From positions 2,666,001 to 2,730,000 of the forward strand of contig NZ_CP044285.1 in the NCBI RefSeq assembly GCF_008728635.1: a DNA stretch of 64,000 nucleotides, in the 5' to 3' direction. The DNA is from Hymenobacter baengnokdamensis (GTDB taxonomy: Bacteria; Bacteroidota; Bacteroidia; Cytophagales; Hymenobacteraceae). The notes beneath the pieces are model-generated. The model had not been told where the DNA came from, ran no database searches, and saw only the letters and a list, made by a program, of their open reading frames with translations. Below, piece after piece: positions 51,909 through 61,990 of this stretch (the first letter of the stretch is position 1; each line of letters begins with the position of its first letter). The translations under genes were made by a program, and so were the position numbers.

Positions 51909-52096
51909 ACTGGCACGAGTTTAGGCGAAGCCGTAACTCGTGCCAGTTTTTCGGGGGAGGCTGTGCCTCCCATAGAACGAGTCGTTTCTAGGTTTATACT
52001 GGCCCGGTCGCCGCTTGCCGCTGGCGCGGCAGTGGAGGTGTAACCTCCACGGTAAGAAAAGGCACGAGTTACGGCTGCGCCTAAACTCGCGCCAGT
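51909..52096. repeat. Nested palindrome, right flank of the RAYT unit (inverted copy)
   Basis: About 188 bp. Its reverse complement follows the left flank with scattered substitutions and small changes (e.g. GGTTACACCTCC for GGCTGTGCCTCC). The outer ends are again ACTGGCACGAGTTTAGGCG and CGCCTAAACTCGCGCCAGT. It ends 6 bp before the stop codon of the next gene on the other strand. Confidence 0.9.
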
Positions 52097-52102
52097 CTAG
52101 AA

Positions 52103-53008
52103 TTAGAAGTTTTTTAAATCTAATAGAAATTCGTACAATACAGCTAAACCGTATGTGCCGCGTTCTCCATAATCTTCGATTGACTTAACCTGCCCATTAG
52201 CATAATTTACAGTTAAATTGATGCTTGGGAAATCACTTGCATCGATACTATAATGGTTGTTCAGTTTCAGCGGGTTTATTGCGGCTAGTAAAGAAGTAAG
52301 ATACGAGAGTTCTGATTTCGACATGATAAGCTTATAATCGCCAATTTTACTAACATTCTGAATGCCCTTGTAGCTCACCGAACCATCTTTATTAATAAAA
52401 AGCTGAAAAACTGGGCAAGTGCCGAAGCACTCTGTCGTGGAAAATTTCACAGATTCGATAGCTAGTTGCGCTGGATGCTTCGCGTAAATCATTTGCTTAT
52501 TATTCTGCACAAATATTGTGTCGTGTCCGGTGCTATAAACAGCATAATGGCCTGGTCTAACATCTTGCGGTCGGAGCATCTTTTGAACTAGGGTATTTAT
52601 CACCAGATAACTCTTACCTAAAGCTAGATAAATATCATAGGAGGCATCCCCATTATGACCATAGCTAACAGGGATTACAATATCAACCTTAGTATAATGA
52701 TTGCCCTCGCTAGCAATAATAAATAGTTCACGTTGATTATCTCGTTTCCCTTTGGCAACAGTAGCAGAAACAAGTAAGTCATTCTTGCCATCGTGGTTAA
52801 AATCTTTTTTAAGCCAATATGAAGGACGGATTGGCTGCACAGCATTAGTATCTCGTATGATAATATTTACTGGGTTGAGCGCAATCTCCTTGTAATGATA
52901 CCGGCGTTTTAAATAGGCTTCCACATCAGCCTTGCTTTGCAAAGTGTCTATTTGAGCCAAGACAAAAAAATGCTGTAGGATTAGGGCTAGCAGAAAGAAG
53001 TATCTCAT
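52103..53008 (-). CDS. Exported DUF6438-like protein, AT-rich
   Basis: A 301-residue protein with a signal peptide (MRYFFLLALILQHFFVLAQ). Residues about 60-130 include WLKKDFNHDGKNDLLVSATV, a calcium-loop-like VCBS/FG-GAP segment. Residues about 180-300 fit DUF6438 (KFSTTECFGTCPVFQLFINKDGSVSYKG, then SINLTVNYANGQVKSIEDYG). The region is clearly AT-richer than the host, which suggests acquisition. Its stop abuts the RAYT flank. The ATG at 53008 is chosen at the signal peptide. Confidence 0.75.
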   Translation of the reverse strand: MRYFFLLALILQHFFVLAQIDTLQSKADVEAYLKRRYHYKEIALNPVNIIIRDTNAVQPIRPSYWLKKDFNHDGKNDLLVSATVAKGKRDNQRELFIIASEGNHYTKVDIVIPVSYGHNGDASYDIYLALGKSYLVINTLVQKMLRPQDVRPGHYAVYSTGHDTIFVQNNKQMIYAKHPAQLAIESVKFSTTECFGTCPVFQLFINKDGSVSYKGIQNVSKIGDYKLIMSKSELSYLTSLLAAINPLKLNNHYSIDASDFPSINLTVNYANGQVKSIEDYGERGTYGLAVLYEFLLDLKNF

Positions 53009-53032
53009 ATAGCTAAGTGCTTTAAAATGAAA

Positions 53033-53063
53033 AAGGAAGCTGTCCGCTAAGGACAGCTTCCTT
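53033..53063 (-). terminator. Terminator after icmF
   Basis: Arms AAGGAAGCTGTCC and GGACAGCTTCCTT with a five-base loop and T-rich 3' side on the minus strand, 23 bp downstream of the icmF stop. Confidence 0.85.
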
Positions 53064-53085
53064 CTAGATGCCAAAGTTTGCCAAA

Positions 53086-56000
53086 TTACATATTCCGCCG
53101 ATACTGCCCGCCGACCTCAAACAGCGCGTTCGTAATTTGACCTAGGGAGCAGGTTTTCACCGTTTCCATTAGCTCGGCGAAGAGGTTGCCATTCTGCACC
53201 GCTACCCGCTGCAACTGCTTCAACGCGGCCGGGCTCGCCTCGGCGTTGCGGGCGTGCAGGGCTTCGAGCATCGTAATCTGGTACTGCTTTTCCTCCTCCG
53301 TGGCGCGGATGACTTCGGCCGGGATGACCGTGGGCGAGCCCTTGGACGAGAGGAAGGTATTGACGCCGATAATCGGGTATTCGCCGGTGTGTTTCAGCAT
53401 CTCGTAGTGCAGGCTTTCCTCCTGGATTTTGCCGCGCTGGTACATGGTTTCCATGGCGCCGAGCACGCCGCCGCGCTCCGTGATGCGGTCAAATTCGAGC
53501 AGCACCGCTTCTTCCACCAGGTCGGTCAGCTCCTCGATGATGAAGGAGCCTTGCAGCGGGTTCTCGTTTTTGGCCAGCCCCAACTCGCGGTTGATGATGA
53601 GCTGAATGGCCATGGCCCGGCGCACGCTTTCCTCGGTGGGCGTAGTGATGGCCTCGTCGTAGGCGTTGGTATGCAGCGAGTTGCAGTTGTCGTAGATGGC
53701 GTAGAGCGCCTGCAACGTGGTGCGGATGTCGTTGAAGTCGATTTCCTGGGCGTGCAGCGAGCGGCCCGAGGTCTGGATGTGGTACTTCAACATCTGGCTG
53801 CGGGCGTTGGCGCCGTACTTCAGCTTCATGGCCTTGGCCCAGATGCGGCGCGCCACCCGCCCAATCACGGCGTACTCGGGGTCGATGCCGTTGGAGAAGA
53901 AGAACGACAGGTTGGGCGCGAAGTCATTGATGTGCATGCCCCGGCTCACGTAATATTCTACGAAGGTGAAGCCGTTGGAGAGCGTAAGCGCCAGCTGGGT
54001 AATCGGGTTGGCCCCGGCCTCGGCAATGTGGTAGCCCGAGATGCTGACCGAGTAGAAGTTACGCACCGCGTTGCGGATGAAATACTCCTGCACGTCGCCC
54101 ATGAGCCGCAACGCAAACTCGGTGCTGAAAATGCAGGTGTTCTGGGCCTGGTCTTCCTTCAGAATATCGGCCTGCACGGTGCCGCGCACCTGGGTGAGGG
54201 TCTTGGCCTTGATGTGCTGGTACACGTCGGCGGGCAGCACGTCTTCGCCGGTCACGCCCAGCAGCAGCAGGCCCAGGCCGTTGTTGCCCTCGGGCAGCTC
54301 GCCCTGGTAGCGGGGGCGGGGCTGCTTTTTAGCGGCAAAAAGCTGGTCGATTTTGGCATCCACCTCCGCTTCGAGGCCATGCTGGTGAATGTACTTCTCG
54401 CAGTTCTGGTCGATGGCCGCGTTCATGAAAAACGCCGCCAGCGTGGCCGCCGGGCCATTTATCGTCATGCTCACCGAGGTGGCCGGGTGCGAGAGGTCGA
54501 AGCCCGAGTAGAGCTTTTTGGCGTCGTCGAGGCAGGCGATGCTCACGCCCGCGTTGCCAATCTTGCCGTAGATGTCGGGCCGGTGGTCGGGGTCTTCGCC
54601 GTAGAGCGTCACCGAGTCGAAGGCCGTGCTCAGGCGCTTGGCGGGCAGGCCCTTGCTCACGTAGTGGAAGCGCCGGTTGGTGCGCTCCGGCCCGCCTTCG
54701 CCCGCAAACATGCGGGTAGGGTCTTCGCCCTCGCGCTTAAATGGAAACACGCCCGCCGTGTATGGAAACTCGCCGGGGAAATTCTCCTGCATGGCCCAGC
54801 GCAGGCGGTCGCCCCAGCCCAGGTAGCGCGGCACGGCCACCTTGGGTATCTCGTTGCCCGACAGCGAGGTAGTGTGCGTTTTAACGCGAATCTCCTTGTC
54901 GCGCACCTGGTACACGTACTCGGGGTTGCGGTAGTTTTGCAGGGTGTTCTCCCAGTTTTCCAGTATGGTCTGGGCATCGGCGTCCAGCCGGCGCAGGGCC
55001 TTGTCTTTCTCCTTGGCAAACTCGCCCACCATGCTGTCCGACGAGTGCTTCACGTCGCGGTAGTATTCTTCCAGCTTGGCAAAGGCGCCGGCCACTTCGG
55101 CCATGTTCACCTGCTCGCGCACGCGCTGGTCGTAGGAGCGGTTGGTTTCGGCAATCTCGGAGAGGTAGCGCGTCCGGTGGGGTGGAATAATATATACTTT
55201 TTCAGATATCTCGCCGCTGGTTTCCAGGTGCGAGGCGAACTGCGCGCCCGTCTTTTCCTCCAGCGTGTGCAGAATGGCGCGGTAGAGCCGGTTCATGCCG
55301 GGGTCGTTGAACTGCGAGGCGATGGTGCCAAAAACCGGCATTTCCTCCAGCGGCGAATCCCAGCGCTGGTGGTTGCGCTGGTACTGCTTGCGCACGTCGC
55401 GCAGGGCGTCGAGGCCACCGCGCTTGTCGAACTTGTTGAGCGCGATAACGTCGGCAAAGTCCAGCATGTCAATCTTTTCGAGCTGCGTGGCCGCCCCGTA
55501 CTCGGGCGTCATCACGTAGAGGCTCACGTCGGAGTGCTCGATGATTTCGGTATCGCTCTGCCCGATGCCGCTGGTTTCCAGAATGATGAGGTCAAAATCG
55601 GCCGCCCGCACCACGTCTACCGCGTCCTGCACGTAGCGGCTGAGGGCGAGGTTGCTCTGGCGCGTGGCCAGCGAGCGCATGTACACTCTGGGGCTGTTGA
55701 TGGCGTTCATCCGGATGCGGTCGCCGAGCAGCGCGCCGCCGGTTTTGCGCTTGCTGGGGTCTACTGAGATGATGGCCAGCGTCTTGTCGGGGAAGTCGAG
55801 CAGGAAGCGCCGCACCAGCTCATCAACCAGACTCGACTTGCCCGCGCCGCCCGTGCCCGTGATGCCCAGGATGGGTGCGCCCTGCTTCGCACCCGGCGCC
55901 AGGAGCTGCGTATCGTCGTTTTCCTGCTGCTGAAAGTCGGTAATCAGCTGGCCTTTCACCCGCTCAAACTCCTCGGGGAAGTTCTCGGCGGCTGAAATCA

Positions 56001-56511
56001 GGCGGCCAATGCTGCGGGCATCTTTCTCCTTGACGTGCGTTACCTCGCCGTTGAGGTGCTGGCCGGTGGGGAAGTCGCTCTTTTCCAGCAGGTCGTTAAT
56101 CATGCCTTGCAGGCCCATCGAGCGGCCATCATCGGGCGAGTAGAGGCGGGTGATGCCGTAGCCTTGCAGCTCGGCAATCTCGGTAGGCAGAATAACGCCG
56201 CCGCCGCCGCCAAATATCTTGATGTGGCCCGCGCCGCGCTCCTTCAAGAGGTCAAACATGTACTTGAAATACTCGTTGTGCCCGCCCTGGTAGCTGGTAA
56301 TGGCAATGGCCTGGGCATCTTCCTGAATGGCGCAGTCCACGATTTCCTGCACCGAGCGGTTGTGCCCCAGGTGAATAACCTCCGCGCCGCTGCTCTGAAT
56401 GATGCGGCGCATGATATTGATGGCCGCGTCGTGGCCATCAAACAGCGCGGCGGCCGTAACGATGCGAACGTGGTTTTTAGGCTTGTACGGGGCAACGGGG
56501 GCGGGATGCAT
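53086..56511 (-). CDS. icmF: Fused B12-dependent isobutyryl-CoA mutase / G-protein chaperone
   Basis: A 1141-residue fusion. The N-terminus is the cobalamin-binding domain with the DxHxxG-type signature (D25-G-H27-D-A-A), and FGGGGGVI after it. Next comes the MeaI-type GTPase, with P-loop [11 protein letters not shown] at about 217-227 and a Mg-binding NKFD ([14 protein letters not shown]). The last ~550 residues are the acyl-CoA mutase barrel ([21 protein letters not shown] and [20 protein letters not shown] are hallmarks). IcmF interconverts isobutyryl- and n-butyryl-CoA or related acids using adenosylcobalamin. Length is near the family's ~1100. Confidence 0.94.
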   Translation of the reverse strand: MHPAPVAPYKPKNHVRIVTAAALFDGHDAAINIMRRIIQSSGAEVIHLGHNRSVQEIVDCAIQEDAQAIAITSYQGGHNEYFKYMFDLLKERGAGHIKIFGGGGGVILPTEIAELQGYGITRLYSPDDGRSMGLQGMINDLLEKSDFPTGQHLNGEVTHVKEKDARSIGRLISAAENFPEEFERVKGQLITDFQQQENDDTQLLAPGAKQGAPILGITGTGGAGKSSLVDELVRRFLLDFPDKTLAIISVDPSKRKTGGALLGDRIRMNAINSPRVYMRSLATRQSNLALSRYVQDAVDVVRAADFDLIILETSGIGQSDTEIIEHSDVSLYVMTPEYGAATQLEKIDMLDFADVIALNKFDKRGGLDALRDVRKQYQRNHQRWDSPLEEMPVFGTIASQFNDPGMNRLYRAILHTLEEKTGAQFASHLETSGEISEKVYIIPPHRTRYLSEIAETNRSYDQRVREQVNMAEVAGAFAKLEEYYRDVKHSSDSMVGEFAKEKDKALRRLDADAQTILENWENTLQNYRNPEYVYQVRDKEIRVKTHTTSLSGNEIPKVAVPRYLGWGDRLRWAMQENFPGEFPYTAGVFPFKREGEDPTRMFAGEGGPERTNRRFHYVSKGLPAKRLSTAFDSVTLYGEDPDHRPDIYGKIGNAGVSIACLDDAKKLYSGFDLSHPATSVSMTINGPAATLAAFFMNAAIDQNCEKYIHQHGLEAEVDAKIDQLFAAKKQPRPRYQGELPEGNNGLGLLLLGVTGEDVLPADVYQHIKAKTLTQVRGTVQADILKEDQAQNTCIFSTEFALRLMGDVQEYFIRNAVRNFYSVSISGYHIAEAGANPITQLALTLSNGFTFVEYYVSRGMHINDFAPNLSFFFSNGIDPEYAVIGRVARRIWAKAMKLKYGANARSQMLKYHIQTSGRSLHAQEIDFNDIRTTLQALYAIYDNCNSLHTNAYDEAITTPTEESVRRAMAIQLIINRELGLAKNENPLQGSFIIEELTDLVEEAVLLEFDRITERGGVLGAMETMYQRGKIQEESLHYEMLKHTGEYPIIGVNTFLSSKGSPTVIPAEVIRATEEEKQYQITMLEALHARNAEASPAALKQLQRVAVQNGNLFAELMETVKTCSLGQITNALFEVGGQYRRNM

Positions 56512-56515
56512 AGGG

Positions 56516-56545
56516 CAGTAGCGCGGACTTTTAGTCCGCGACCGT
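56516..56545. repeat. Short GCGGACT palindrome upstream of icmF
   Basis: GTAGCGCGGACTTTTAGTCCGCG: arms CGCGGACT and AGTCCGCG around TTT. It resembles the AGTCCGCG/CGCGGACT core of the long palindrome at 61846 and starts 5 bp upstream of the icmF ATG. Confidence 0.6.
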
Positions 56546-56613
56546 AAGAGTGGAAAACGTACGCGAAGGTACGAAAAAGCCCCGGCGAGGTCGGCCGGGG
56601 CAGGCCGCGTTGG

Positions 56614-57279
56614 TTAGTAGTGCGAACAGAGGTGACGCTGCCATAGCTGCATGGCTCCTTGCCGGGGCGTCGCCGGGTATTCTTCGAGTAGTAGAAAGCT
56701 GCTTTTACGCAGTACCTGCTGGGCGGCCAGGTTGCTGGCGGCAGTCAGCGCCCGTGCTTCCGGGCGGCCAAATAGGCTGGTGGTGTGTGCCAGCAACTGG
56801 TGAAATGCTTCGAGGCCATAGCCTTGCTGGCGAAAGGGCGCAGCCAGCGACATGCCGACGACGCAGGGGGCAGGCTGGTCGTTAATTATCTCGTGGTTAA
56901 GCTCATATAAGTGCAGTACGCCAATAGCCTGCTCGTCAGAACGGCGGCGCACGAGCCAGTCGCAGGCCCCGTGCTTCCTGGAAAACCGTAATTCCGTGAG
57001 CAATGCCACCGCATACATTTCCAGCGCACTCCGTTCCTTAAAGCGCGCATCAACGAATGGGGACGGGTCGCCCGCGAAGAGGGTTAAATAAATTGGAAAA
57101 TTTAGCCAGTCTACCAGTTCGTAAGTGAGCCGGGCGGAGGAGGCAAGGCTTTGATAAGGAAAGGTAAAAGCCAAAGAGTTAGCCGTCTGCCGTAATAACC
57201 AGCGCTGGAATACGTGTTGCGTTGCAGGTAGGAGACCAGAAAGGTTAACAGACTGCCAATCGGGCGTAAAGAGTGACAT
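56614..57279 (-). CDS. GNAT-family N-acetyltransferase (RimJ-like)
   Basis: A 221-residue acetyltransferase. The acetyl-CoA-binding motif A is in VGMSLAAPFRQQGYGLEAFHQL (Q/R-x-x-G-x-G/A form), preceded by VRRRSDEQAIGVLHLYELN. The last segment LTAASNLAAQQVLRKSSFLL is the usual RimJ/RimL ending. Acetylation target unknown. Start at 57279 is chosen at MSLFTPDWQ. The gene is convergent with nothing; a tandem gap lies upstream. Confidence 0.82.
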   Translation of the reverse strand: MSLFTPDWQSVNLSGLLPATQHVFQRWLLRQTANSLAFTFPYQSLASSARLTYELVDWLNFPIYLTLFAGDPSPFVDARFKERSALEMYAVALLTELRFSRKHGACDWLVRRRSDEQAIGVLHLYELNHEIINDQPAPCVVGMSLAAPFRQQGYGLEAFHQLLAHTTSLFGRPEARALTAASNLAAQQVLRKSSFLLLEEYPATPRQGAMQLWQRHLCSHY

Positions 57280-57453
57280 AGCGCAAGTTTCTGGTCCGAG
57301 TACATAATGGTTGGTACGAGTTGCCGGGGTTGAGCCGGCCGTCCGCATTTTAGCAGAACAAGCGGCGCCAGCGACGAGCGGACAGCCGGCCAAAAAGCCG
57401 GCAGCCCACCCGGTACACCGATTTTGGAAACGGCGCTAAACGGCTAAAACTAA

Positions 57454-57495
57454 ACAAAAAATACCCCTGTGCCGTCGCACAGGGGTATTTTTTGT
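57454..57495 (-). terminator. Terminator of the GlcG/HbpS-like gene
   Basis: Arms ACAAAAAATACCCCTGTGC and its complement (57477-57495) with a CGTC loop. Perfect 19-base stem; the minus-strand T-tract fits the gene ending at 57513. Confidence 0.92.
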
Positions 57496-57512
57496 CAAAA
57501 AAGCTCCGGTTA

Positions 57513-57917
57513 TTACCCCTTCACTGCCTGCGCGCCGGTTTCAGCCACGGCGTGGTCGTCTTCCACGGTGCTGCCCGACACCCCGATAGCCCCGATAACC
57601 GTGCCGCTGCCATCCTTGATGGGCAGGCCGCCGGGGAAGGTGATGAGGCCACCGTTGGAGTGCTCAATATTATAGAGCGGGCCGCCGGGCTGCGAAAGGC
57701 CGCCGATAGCGCTGGTAGGCATATCGAAGAAGCGGGCCGTCTTGGCTTTCTTAATGGAAATGTCGAGCGAGCCCAGCCAGGCATCGTCCATGCGGGCGAA
57801 GGCCACGAGGTTGGCCCCGGCATCAACGATGGCGATATTCATTTTTACGCCCATCGCGAGCGATTTCTGGTGCGCGGCCTGAATGGCGGCCTGCGCTTGA
57901 GCAAGGGTGATACCCAT
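57513..57917 (-). CDS. GlcG/HbpS family protein (heme-binding type)
   Basis: A 134-residue protein beginning [20 protein letters not shown], followed by [35 protein letters not shown] and [20 protein letters not shown]: the standard DUF336/GlcG-HbpS order. Homologues bind heme or stand beside glycolate and diol-utilisation enzymes; no such operon is visible here. It is a single gene with its own terminator. Confidence 0.92.
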   Translation of the reverse strand: MGITLAQAQAAIQAAHQKSLAMGVKMNIAIVDAGANLVAFARMDDAWLGSLDISIKKAKTARFFDMPTSAIGGLSQPGGPLYNIEHSNGGLITFPGGLPIKDGSGTVIGAIGVSGSTVEDDHAVAETGAQAVKG

Positions 57918-58080
57918 AAGGAAAGATAGGAAAAAGAAGATGAATGATAGACCTCCCGGCTCCTAACTAGCAGGCTGGGCTATCTGTTTGACACCGGCTA
58001 CTCACTAACCGGGCAAAAGCGGAATTATAGTCCCGCCAGATGGGCCTGCAAGCTAAGTGCTCCTTGTTCAGTAAATAAGC

Positions 58081-58968
58081 CTAATGCACCGCCACCGGCC
58101 CACCCAGCGCCAGCCGCCAGGCCAGCAATCCCAGCAGGGCCAGGCCGGCCAGCACCCACGATACGCGGGTGGGGCTGGGTAGCACCTTCTTAAAGGTGAA
58201 CGACTCCTCGGCTACTCCCTGCGCCAGCGGAATAAGCAGCAGCCCCATGGTGCCAAAGCGCAGCACTTCGTTCAGGCCCAGGTGCGGAATTGCCGCTACG
58301 GCCAGCAGGACCGAGCCCGCCAGCCACGGCCCCAGAATAGTGTAGCGTACCAGCAGGGGCCGGTGGTCGAATTGCAGCACCGTGCGCGAGTCCTGGGCCA
58401 GTAAAAATGGAATAGCCGCCGCCGACCCCAGCGCAAGCTGCACCGCCCCAAAAAGTAGCCCCAGCACTGTGCTGGGCCAGGTACCCGCCCCCAGCAGCCA
58501 GTTGGGCACAAACCACGAGCCCGACTGCGTGATGGTATCGGCCAGCAGGCCGCCGAGTATAGCGTTTGTGGCATGGAAGATAAGCCACAGCAGCAGAAGC
58601 TTGGCCAGGCCCCGGCGGTGGCGCTGCCACTTCCAGAAGAGCAGGAAAGCCACCACCGCCATGCCGCCGATGGCGGCCGGCCCGGGGCCGTACACGGCCA
58701 GCACGGTATCGCGCCGCCAGCCGCTATCGGCCAGCATAAAGTGCACGCCGCTCACGTCCCAGGTGCCTGGAATGCCCGCCTGTCGGCCCATATATACCAG
58801 GGTAGCCTGGCTTACCAGCCGCACCACCAGGTAGGCCAGCAGGTAGCAGGCAGTGGCATTGATAAACACCGTCGTAAACTTGCTGCGCGTAGCCCGCGCT
58901 ACGGGCTTGGGGGCGGTAGGAGCAGTAGGAAGCAAGGAGAAAAAGGTAAGGAGTGGAGCCAGGCTCAA
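58081..58968 (-). CDS. Multi-pass membrane protein of unknown function
   Basis: A 295-residue protein with about seven hydrophobic segments ([73 protein letters not shown] and the last [20 protein letters not shown]). A basic loop RTRRGLAK-like segment (RHRRGLAKL) lies between helices. No peptidase or transporter motif recognised; the [13 protein letters not shown] stretch might be functional. Divergent from lepA with 56 bp between starts. Confidence 0.7.
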   Translation of the reverse strand: MSLAPLLTFFSLLPTAPTAPKPVARATRSKFTTVFINATACYLLAYLVVRLVSQATLVYMGRQAGIPGTWDVSGVHFMLADSGWRRDTVLAVYGPGPAAIGGMAVVAFLLFWKWQRHRRGLAKLLLLWLIFHATNAILGGLLADTITQSGSWFVPNWLLGAGTWPSTVLGLLFGAVQLALGSAAAIPFLLAQDSRTVLQFDHRPLLVRYTILGPWLAGSVLLAVAAIPHLGLNEVLRFGTMGLLLIPLAQGVAEESFTFKKVLPSPTRVSWVLAGLALLGLLAWRLALGGPVAVH

Positions 58969-59024
58969 ACATACGCCCTCCCGCGAATTGGCCGTATCTT
59001 CGTGCTGCCAAAAACCGCCCTCCG

Positions 59025-60812
59025 TTGAAGAATATTCGAAATTTTTGCATCATTGCCCACATCGACCACGGCAAAAGCACCCTGGCCGACCGGCTTCTGG
59101 AGTTCACGAGCACCGTGGCCAAGCGCGACATGCAGGCCCAACTGCTCGATAACATGGACCTGGAGCGCGAGCGGGGCATCACCATCAAGAGCCACGCCAT
59201 CCAGATGCAGTTTCCCTACAAAGGGGAAACCTACACGCTGAACCTGATTGACACCCCCGGCCACGTCGACTTTAGCTACGAGGTAAGCCGCAGCATCGCG
59301 GCCTGCGAGGGCGCGCTGCTGATTGTGGACGCTTCGCAGGGCATTGAAGCCCAAACAATTTCCAACCTCTACCTCGCCATCGGGGCCGACCTGGAAATCA
59401 TTCCGGTACTCAACAAAATCGACCTCCCGCACGCCATGCCGGAGGAAGTGACCGACGAAATAGTGGACCTCATCGGCTGCAAGCCGGAAGACATTATCCA
59501 CGCCTCAGGCAAGGCCGGCATCGGCATCGAGGCAATTTTGAACGCTATCTGCGACCGGATTCCGGCGCCGCTCGGCGACCCGAACGCGCCGCTGCAAGCC
59601 CTGATTTTCGACTCGGTCTTCAACTCGTACCGGGGCATCGAAGTACTGTTCCGCATCAAGAACGGTACCATGCGCAAAGGCGACAAGGTGAAGTTCATGG
59701 CCACGGGCAAGGAGTACGGCGCCGACGAAATCGGTATCCTGGGCCTCAACCAGGAGCCGCGCCCCGAAATGAGCGCCGGCAACGTGGGCTACCTCATCTC
59801 GGGCATCAAGGAAGCGCGGGAAGTGAAGGTGGGCGATACGATTACCCACGTCCACAACCCCACGGCCGAGGCCATCCACGGCTTTGCCGACGTGAAGCCG
59901 ATGGTGTTTGCCGGCATCTACCCGGTCGATACTACCGAGTACGAAGAGCTGCGCTCCAGCATGGAAAAGCTGCAGCTCAACGACGCCTCGCTGGTGTGGG
60001 AGCCCGAAACGTCGGTGGCGCTGGGCTTCGGCTTTCGCTGCGGCTTTCTCGGCATGCTGCACATGGAAATCGTGCAGGAGCGCCTCGAGCGCGAGTTCAA
60101 CATGACGGTCATCACCACCGTGCCGAGCGTGCAGTTTCACGCCATCGGCACCAAGGACCAGCAGCTCGTCATCAACGCGCCGTCCGAAATGCCGGAGCCG
60201 AACCTGATTAAGCTCATCGAGGAGCCCTACATCAAGGCGCAGATTATTACGGCGGCCGAGTACGTCGGCCCGATTATCACGCTCTGCATGGAAAAGCGCG
60301 GCATCATCAAGGGCCAGAGCTACCTGACGAGCGAGCGCGTGGAGATGAGCTTCGAGCTGCCGCTGTCGGAAATCGTGTTCGACTTCTTCGACAAGCTCAA
60401 AACCATCAGCCGGGGCTACGCCTCGCTCGACTACGAGCTGATTGGCTACCGCGAGTCGGACATGGTGAAGCTCGACGTCATGCTCAACGGTGAGAAGGTA
60501 GACGCCCTTTCGGCCATCGTGCACCGCTCCAAAAGCTACGAGTGGGGCAAGCGCCTCTGCGAGAAGCTGCGCGAGCTGCTGCCCCGCCAGATGTTCGACA
60601 TCGCCATTCAGGCCAGTATCGGGCAGAAAATTATTGCCCGCGAAACCGTGAAGGCTCTGCGCAAAAACGTAATTGCCAAGTGCTACGGCGGCGACATCAG
60701 CCGCAAGCGCAAGCTGCTCGAAAAGCAGAAGGAAGGCAAAAAGCGGATGCGCTCGGTGGGCTCGGTGGAGATTCCGCAGGAAGCGTTTCTGGCGGTGCTT
60801 AAGATTGACTGA
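59025..60812 (+). CDS. lepA: Elongation factor 4 (ribosome back-translocase)
   Basis: A 595-residue translational GTPase. Start codon TTG at 59025 gives (M)[22 protein letters not shown], the universal LepA start; the upstream ATG frame adds 24 unrelated residues. G motifs: HIDHGKST (P-loop), DTPGHVDF and NKIDLP. The C-terminal domain unique to LepA ends [15 protein letters not shown]. It remodels stalled ribosomes under stress. A terminator follows at once. Confidence 0.95.
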   Translation: MKNIRNFCIIAHIDHGKSTLADRLLEFTSTVAKRDMQAQLLDNMDLERERGITIKSHAIQMQFPYKGETYTLNLIDTPGHVDFSYEVSRSIAACEGALLIVDASQGIEAQTISNLYLAIGADLEIIPVLNKIDLPHAMPEEVTDEIVDLIGCKPEDIIHASGKAGIGIEAILNAICDRIPAPLGDPNAPLQALIFDSVFNSYRGIEVLFRIKNGTMRKGDKVKFMATGKEYGADEIGILGLNQEPRPEMSAGNVGYLISGIKEAREVKVGDTITHVHNPTAEAIHGFADVKPMVFAGIYPVDTTEYEELRSSMEKLQLNDASLVWEPETSVALGFGFRCGFLGMLHMEIVQERLEREFNMTVITTVPSVQFHAIGTKDQQLVINAPSEMPEPNLIKLIEEPYIKAQIITAAEYVGPIITLCMEKRGIIKGQSYLTSERVEMSFELPLSEIVFDFFDKLKTISRGYASLDYELIGYRESDMVKLDVMLNGEKVDALSAIVHRSKSYEWGKRLCEKLRELLPRQMFDIAIQASIGQKIIARETVKALRKNVIAKCYGGDISRKRKLLEKQKEGKKRMRSVGSVEIPQEAFLAVLKID

Positions 60813-60814
60813 TG

Positions 60815-60843
60815 AAAACGCGGCCCCGCAAGGGCCGCGTTTT
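60815..60843 (+). terminator. Terminator after lepA
   Basis: Arms AAAACGCGGCCC and GGGCCGCGTTTT around CGCAA, with an extended T-tract (seven T in total), 3 bp after the stop. Confidence 0.92.
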
Positions 60844-60850
60844 TTTGGCG

Positions 60851-60932
60851 GTCAGACTGGCGAAGGAAGCATCTCGTCAGGTTGGATAGCTACCGTTATT
60901 TCCTGACAAGATGCTTCCTTCGTCAGCCTGAC
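60851..60932. repeat. Palindromic repeat, family B, second copy
   Basis: Inverted 31-base arms at 60851-60881 and 60902-60932, three mismatches, containing GAAGGAAGCATCTCGTCAGG and its partner. It shares the AGCATCTTGTCAGG/CCTGACAAG core with the element at 28153. Confidence 0.85.
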
Positions 60933-60946
60933 CGATATTTTTATTC

Positions 60947-61846
60947 ATGACCCAAGCCACTCCCCACCTCATCGACGGCAAGCAGACCGCCGAGGACATC
61001 AAAGTTGAAATCGCCGCCGAAGTCGAGTTACTGAAGGCCGCCGGCCAAAAGGTGCCTCACCTCGCTGCCATCCTGGTGGGCCACGACGGCGGCTCCGAAA
61101 CCTACGTGCGCAACAAGGTGCTGGCCTGCGAGCGCGTCGGCTTTGCCAGCACGCTGCTGCGCTTCGAAGACGACATCACCGAGGCCGCGCTGCTGGCCCA
61201 GGTGGCAGCCCTGAATGAGGACGCCGACATCGATGGCTTCATCGTGCAGCTGCCGCTGCCCAAGCATATCGACCCGGAGAAGGTGATTGAGGCCATCCGG
61301 CCGGAGAAGGACGTGGACGGCTTTCACCCCATGAACCTGGGCCGCATGGTGGCCGGGCTGCCCGCGCTGCTGCCCGCCACGCCCTCGGGCATCGTGGAGC
61401 TGATGGCCCGCCAGGGTATCAAAACCAGCGGCCAGCACTGCGTGGTTATCGGCCGCAGCAACATTGTGGGAACTCCGGTTAGCATTCTGCTGGCCAAGAA
61501 CTTGGAAACCGCCAATTGCACGGTTACTTTATGCCATTCGCGCACGAAGAACCTGCCCGAAATCGTGCGGCAGGCCGATATCATCGTGGCCGCTATCGGC
61601 CGGCCCGAGTTCGTAACGGCCGACATGGTGAAGCCCGGTGCGGTAGTAATTGACGTTGGCACGACCCGCGTAACCGACGCCAACAAGAAGAGCGGCTACG
61701 CGCTGAAAGGCGATGTCAACTTCGCCGAAGTAGCGCCGCTGGCGTCGCGCATCACGCCTGTGCCGGGCGGCGTAGGCCCCATGACCATCGCCATGCTGCT
61801 GCTCAACACGCTGCGCGCTGCTAAGGGCACCGTATATCCGAAATAG
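60947..61846 (+). CDS. folD: Methylenetetrahydrofolate dehydrogenase / cyclohydrolase
   Basis: A 299-residue bifunctional enzyme of one-carbon metabolism. It has [30 protein letters not shown] near the start (catalytic Y and following K in YVRNK), [10 protein letters not shown], and the NADP site [14 protein letters not shown], ending [15 protein letters not shown]. The order and size are standard. The stop codon TAG forms the first bases of the palindrome that follows. Confidence 0.96.
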   Translation: MTQATPHLIDGKQTAEDIKVEIAAEVELLKAAGQKVPHLAAILVGHDGGSETYVRNKVLACERVGFASTLLRFEDDITEAALLAQVAALNEDADIDGFIVQLPLPKHIDPEKVIEAIRPEKDVDGFHPMNLGRMVAGLPALLPATPSGIVELMARQGIKTSGQHCVVIGRSNIVGTPVSILLAKNLETANCTVTLCHSRTKNLPEIVRQADIIVAAIGRPEFVTADMVKPGAVVIDVGTTRVTDANKKSGYALKGDVNFAEVAPLASRITPVPGGVGPMTIAMLLLNTLRAAKGTVYPK

Positions 61847-61911
61847 TAGCGTGGACGCTGCGAGTCCGCGCGTGGGTCGTTCTACGCGCGGACTCGCAGC
61901 GTCCACGCTAC
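61846..61911. repeat. Perfect 28-base palindrome after folD
   Basis: Arms 61846-61873 and 61884-61911 are perfect complements (start GTAGCGTGGACGCTGCGAG, then TCCGCGCGT), with a 10-base centre. Related shorter forms lie at 24418 and 56516. It likely acts as terminator for folD. Confidence 0.92.
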
Positions 61912-61990
61912 GGTTCGTAAATTTGAGTGACCGTAACCCCCGGTCGCGCCCCGGGCGTTGACGTTAGTCGCGCCCTTTTTTGTTTTGCTT

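Noticed and set aside
53254..55767. 837-codon open frame on the plus strand opposite icmF
   Set aside because: Antisense shadow of the mutase; composition of the translation is typical of shadow frames and no domain is visible.
57312..57339. tRNA-like 3' end on the minus strand: GCCGG stem, seven-base CTCAACC loop, CCGGC, then AACTCGTACCA
   Set aside because: It looks like a T-arm plus CCA end, but no matching acceptor 5' strand, D-arm or anticodon arm is found upstream, and the loop lacks the usual TTC start. At best a fragment, more likely chance.
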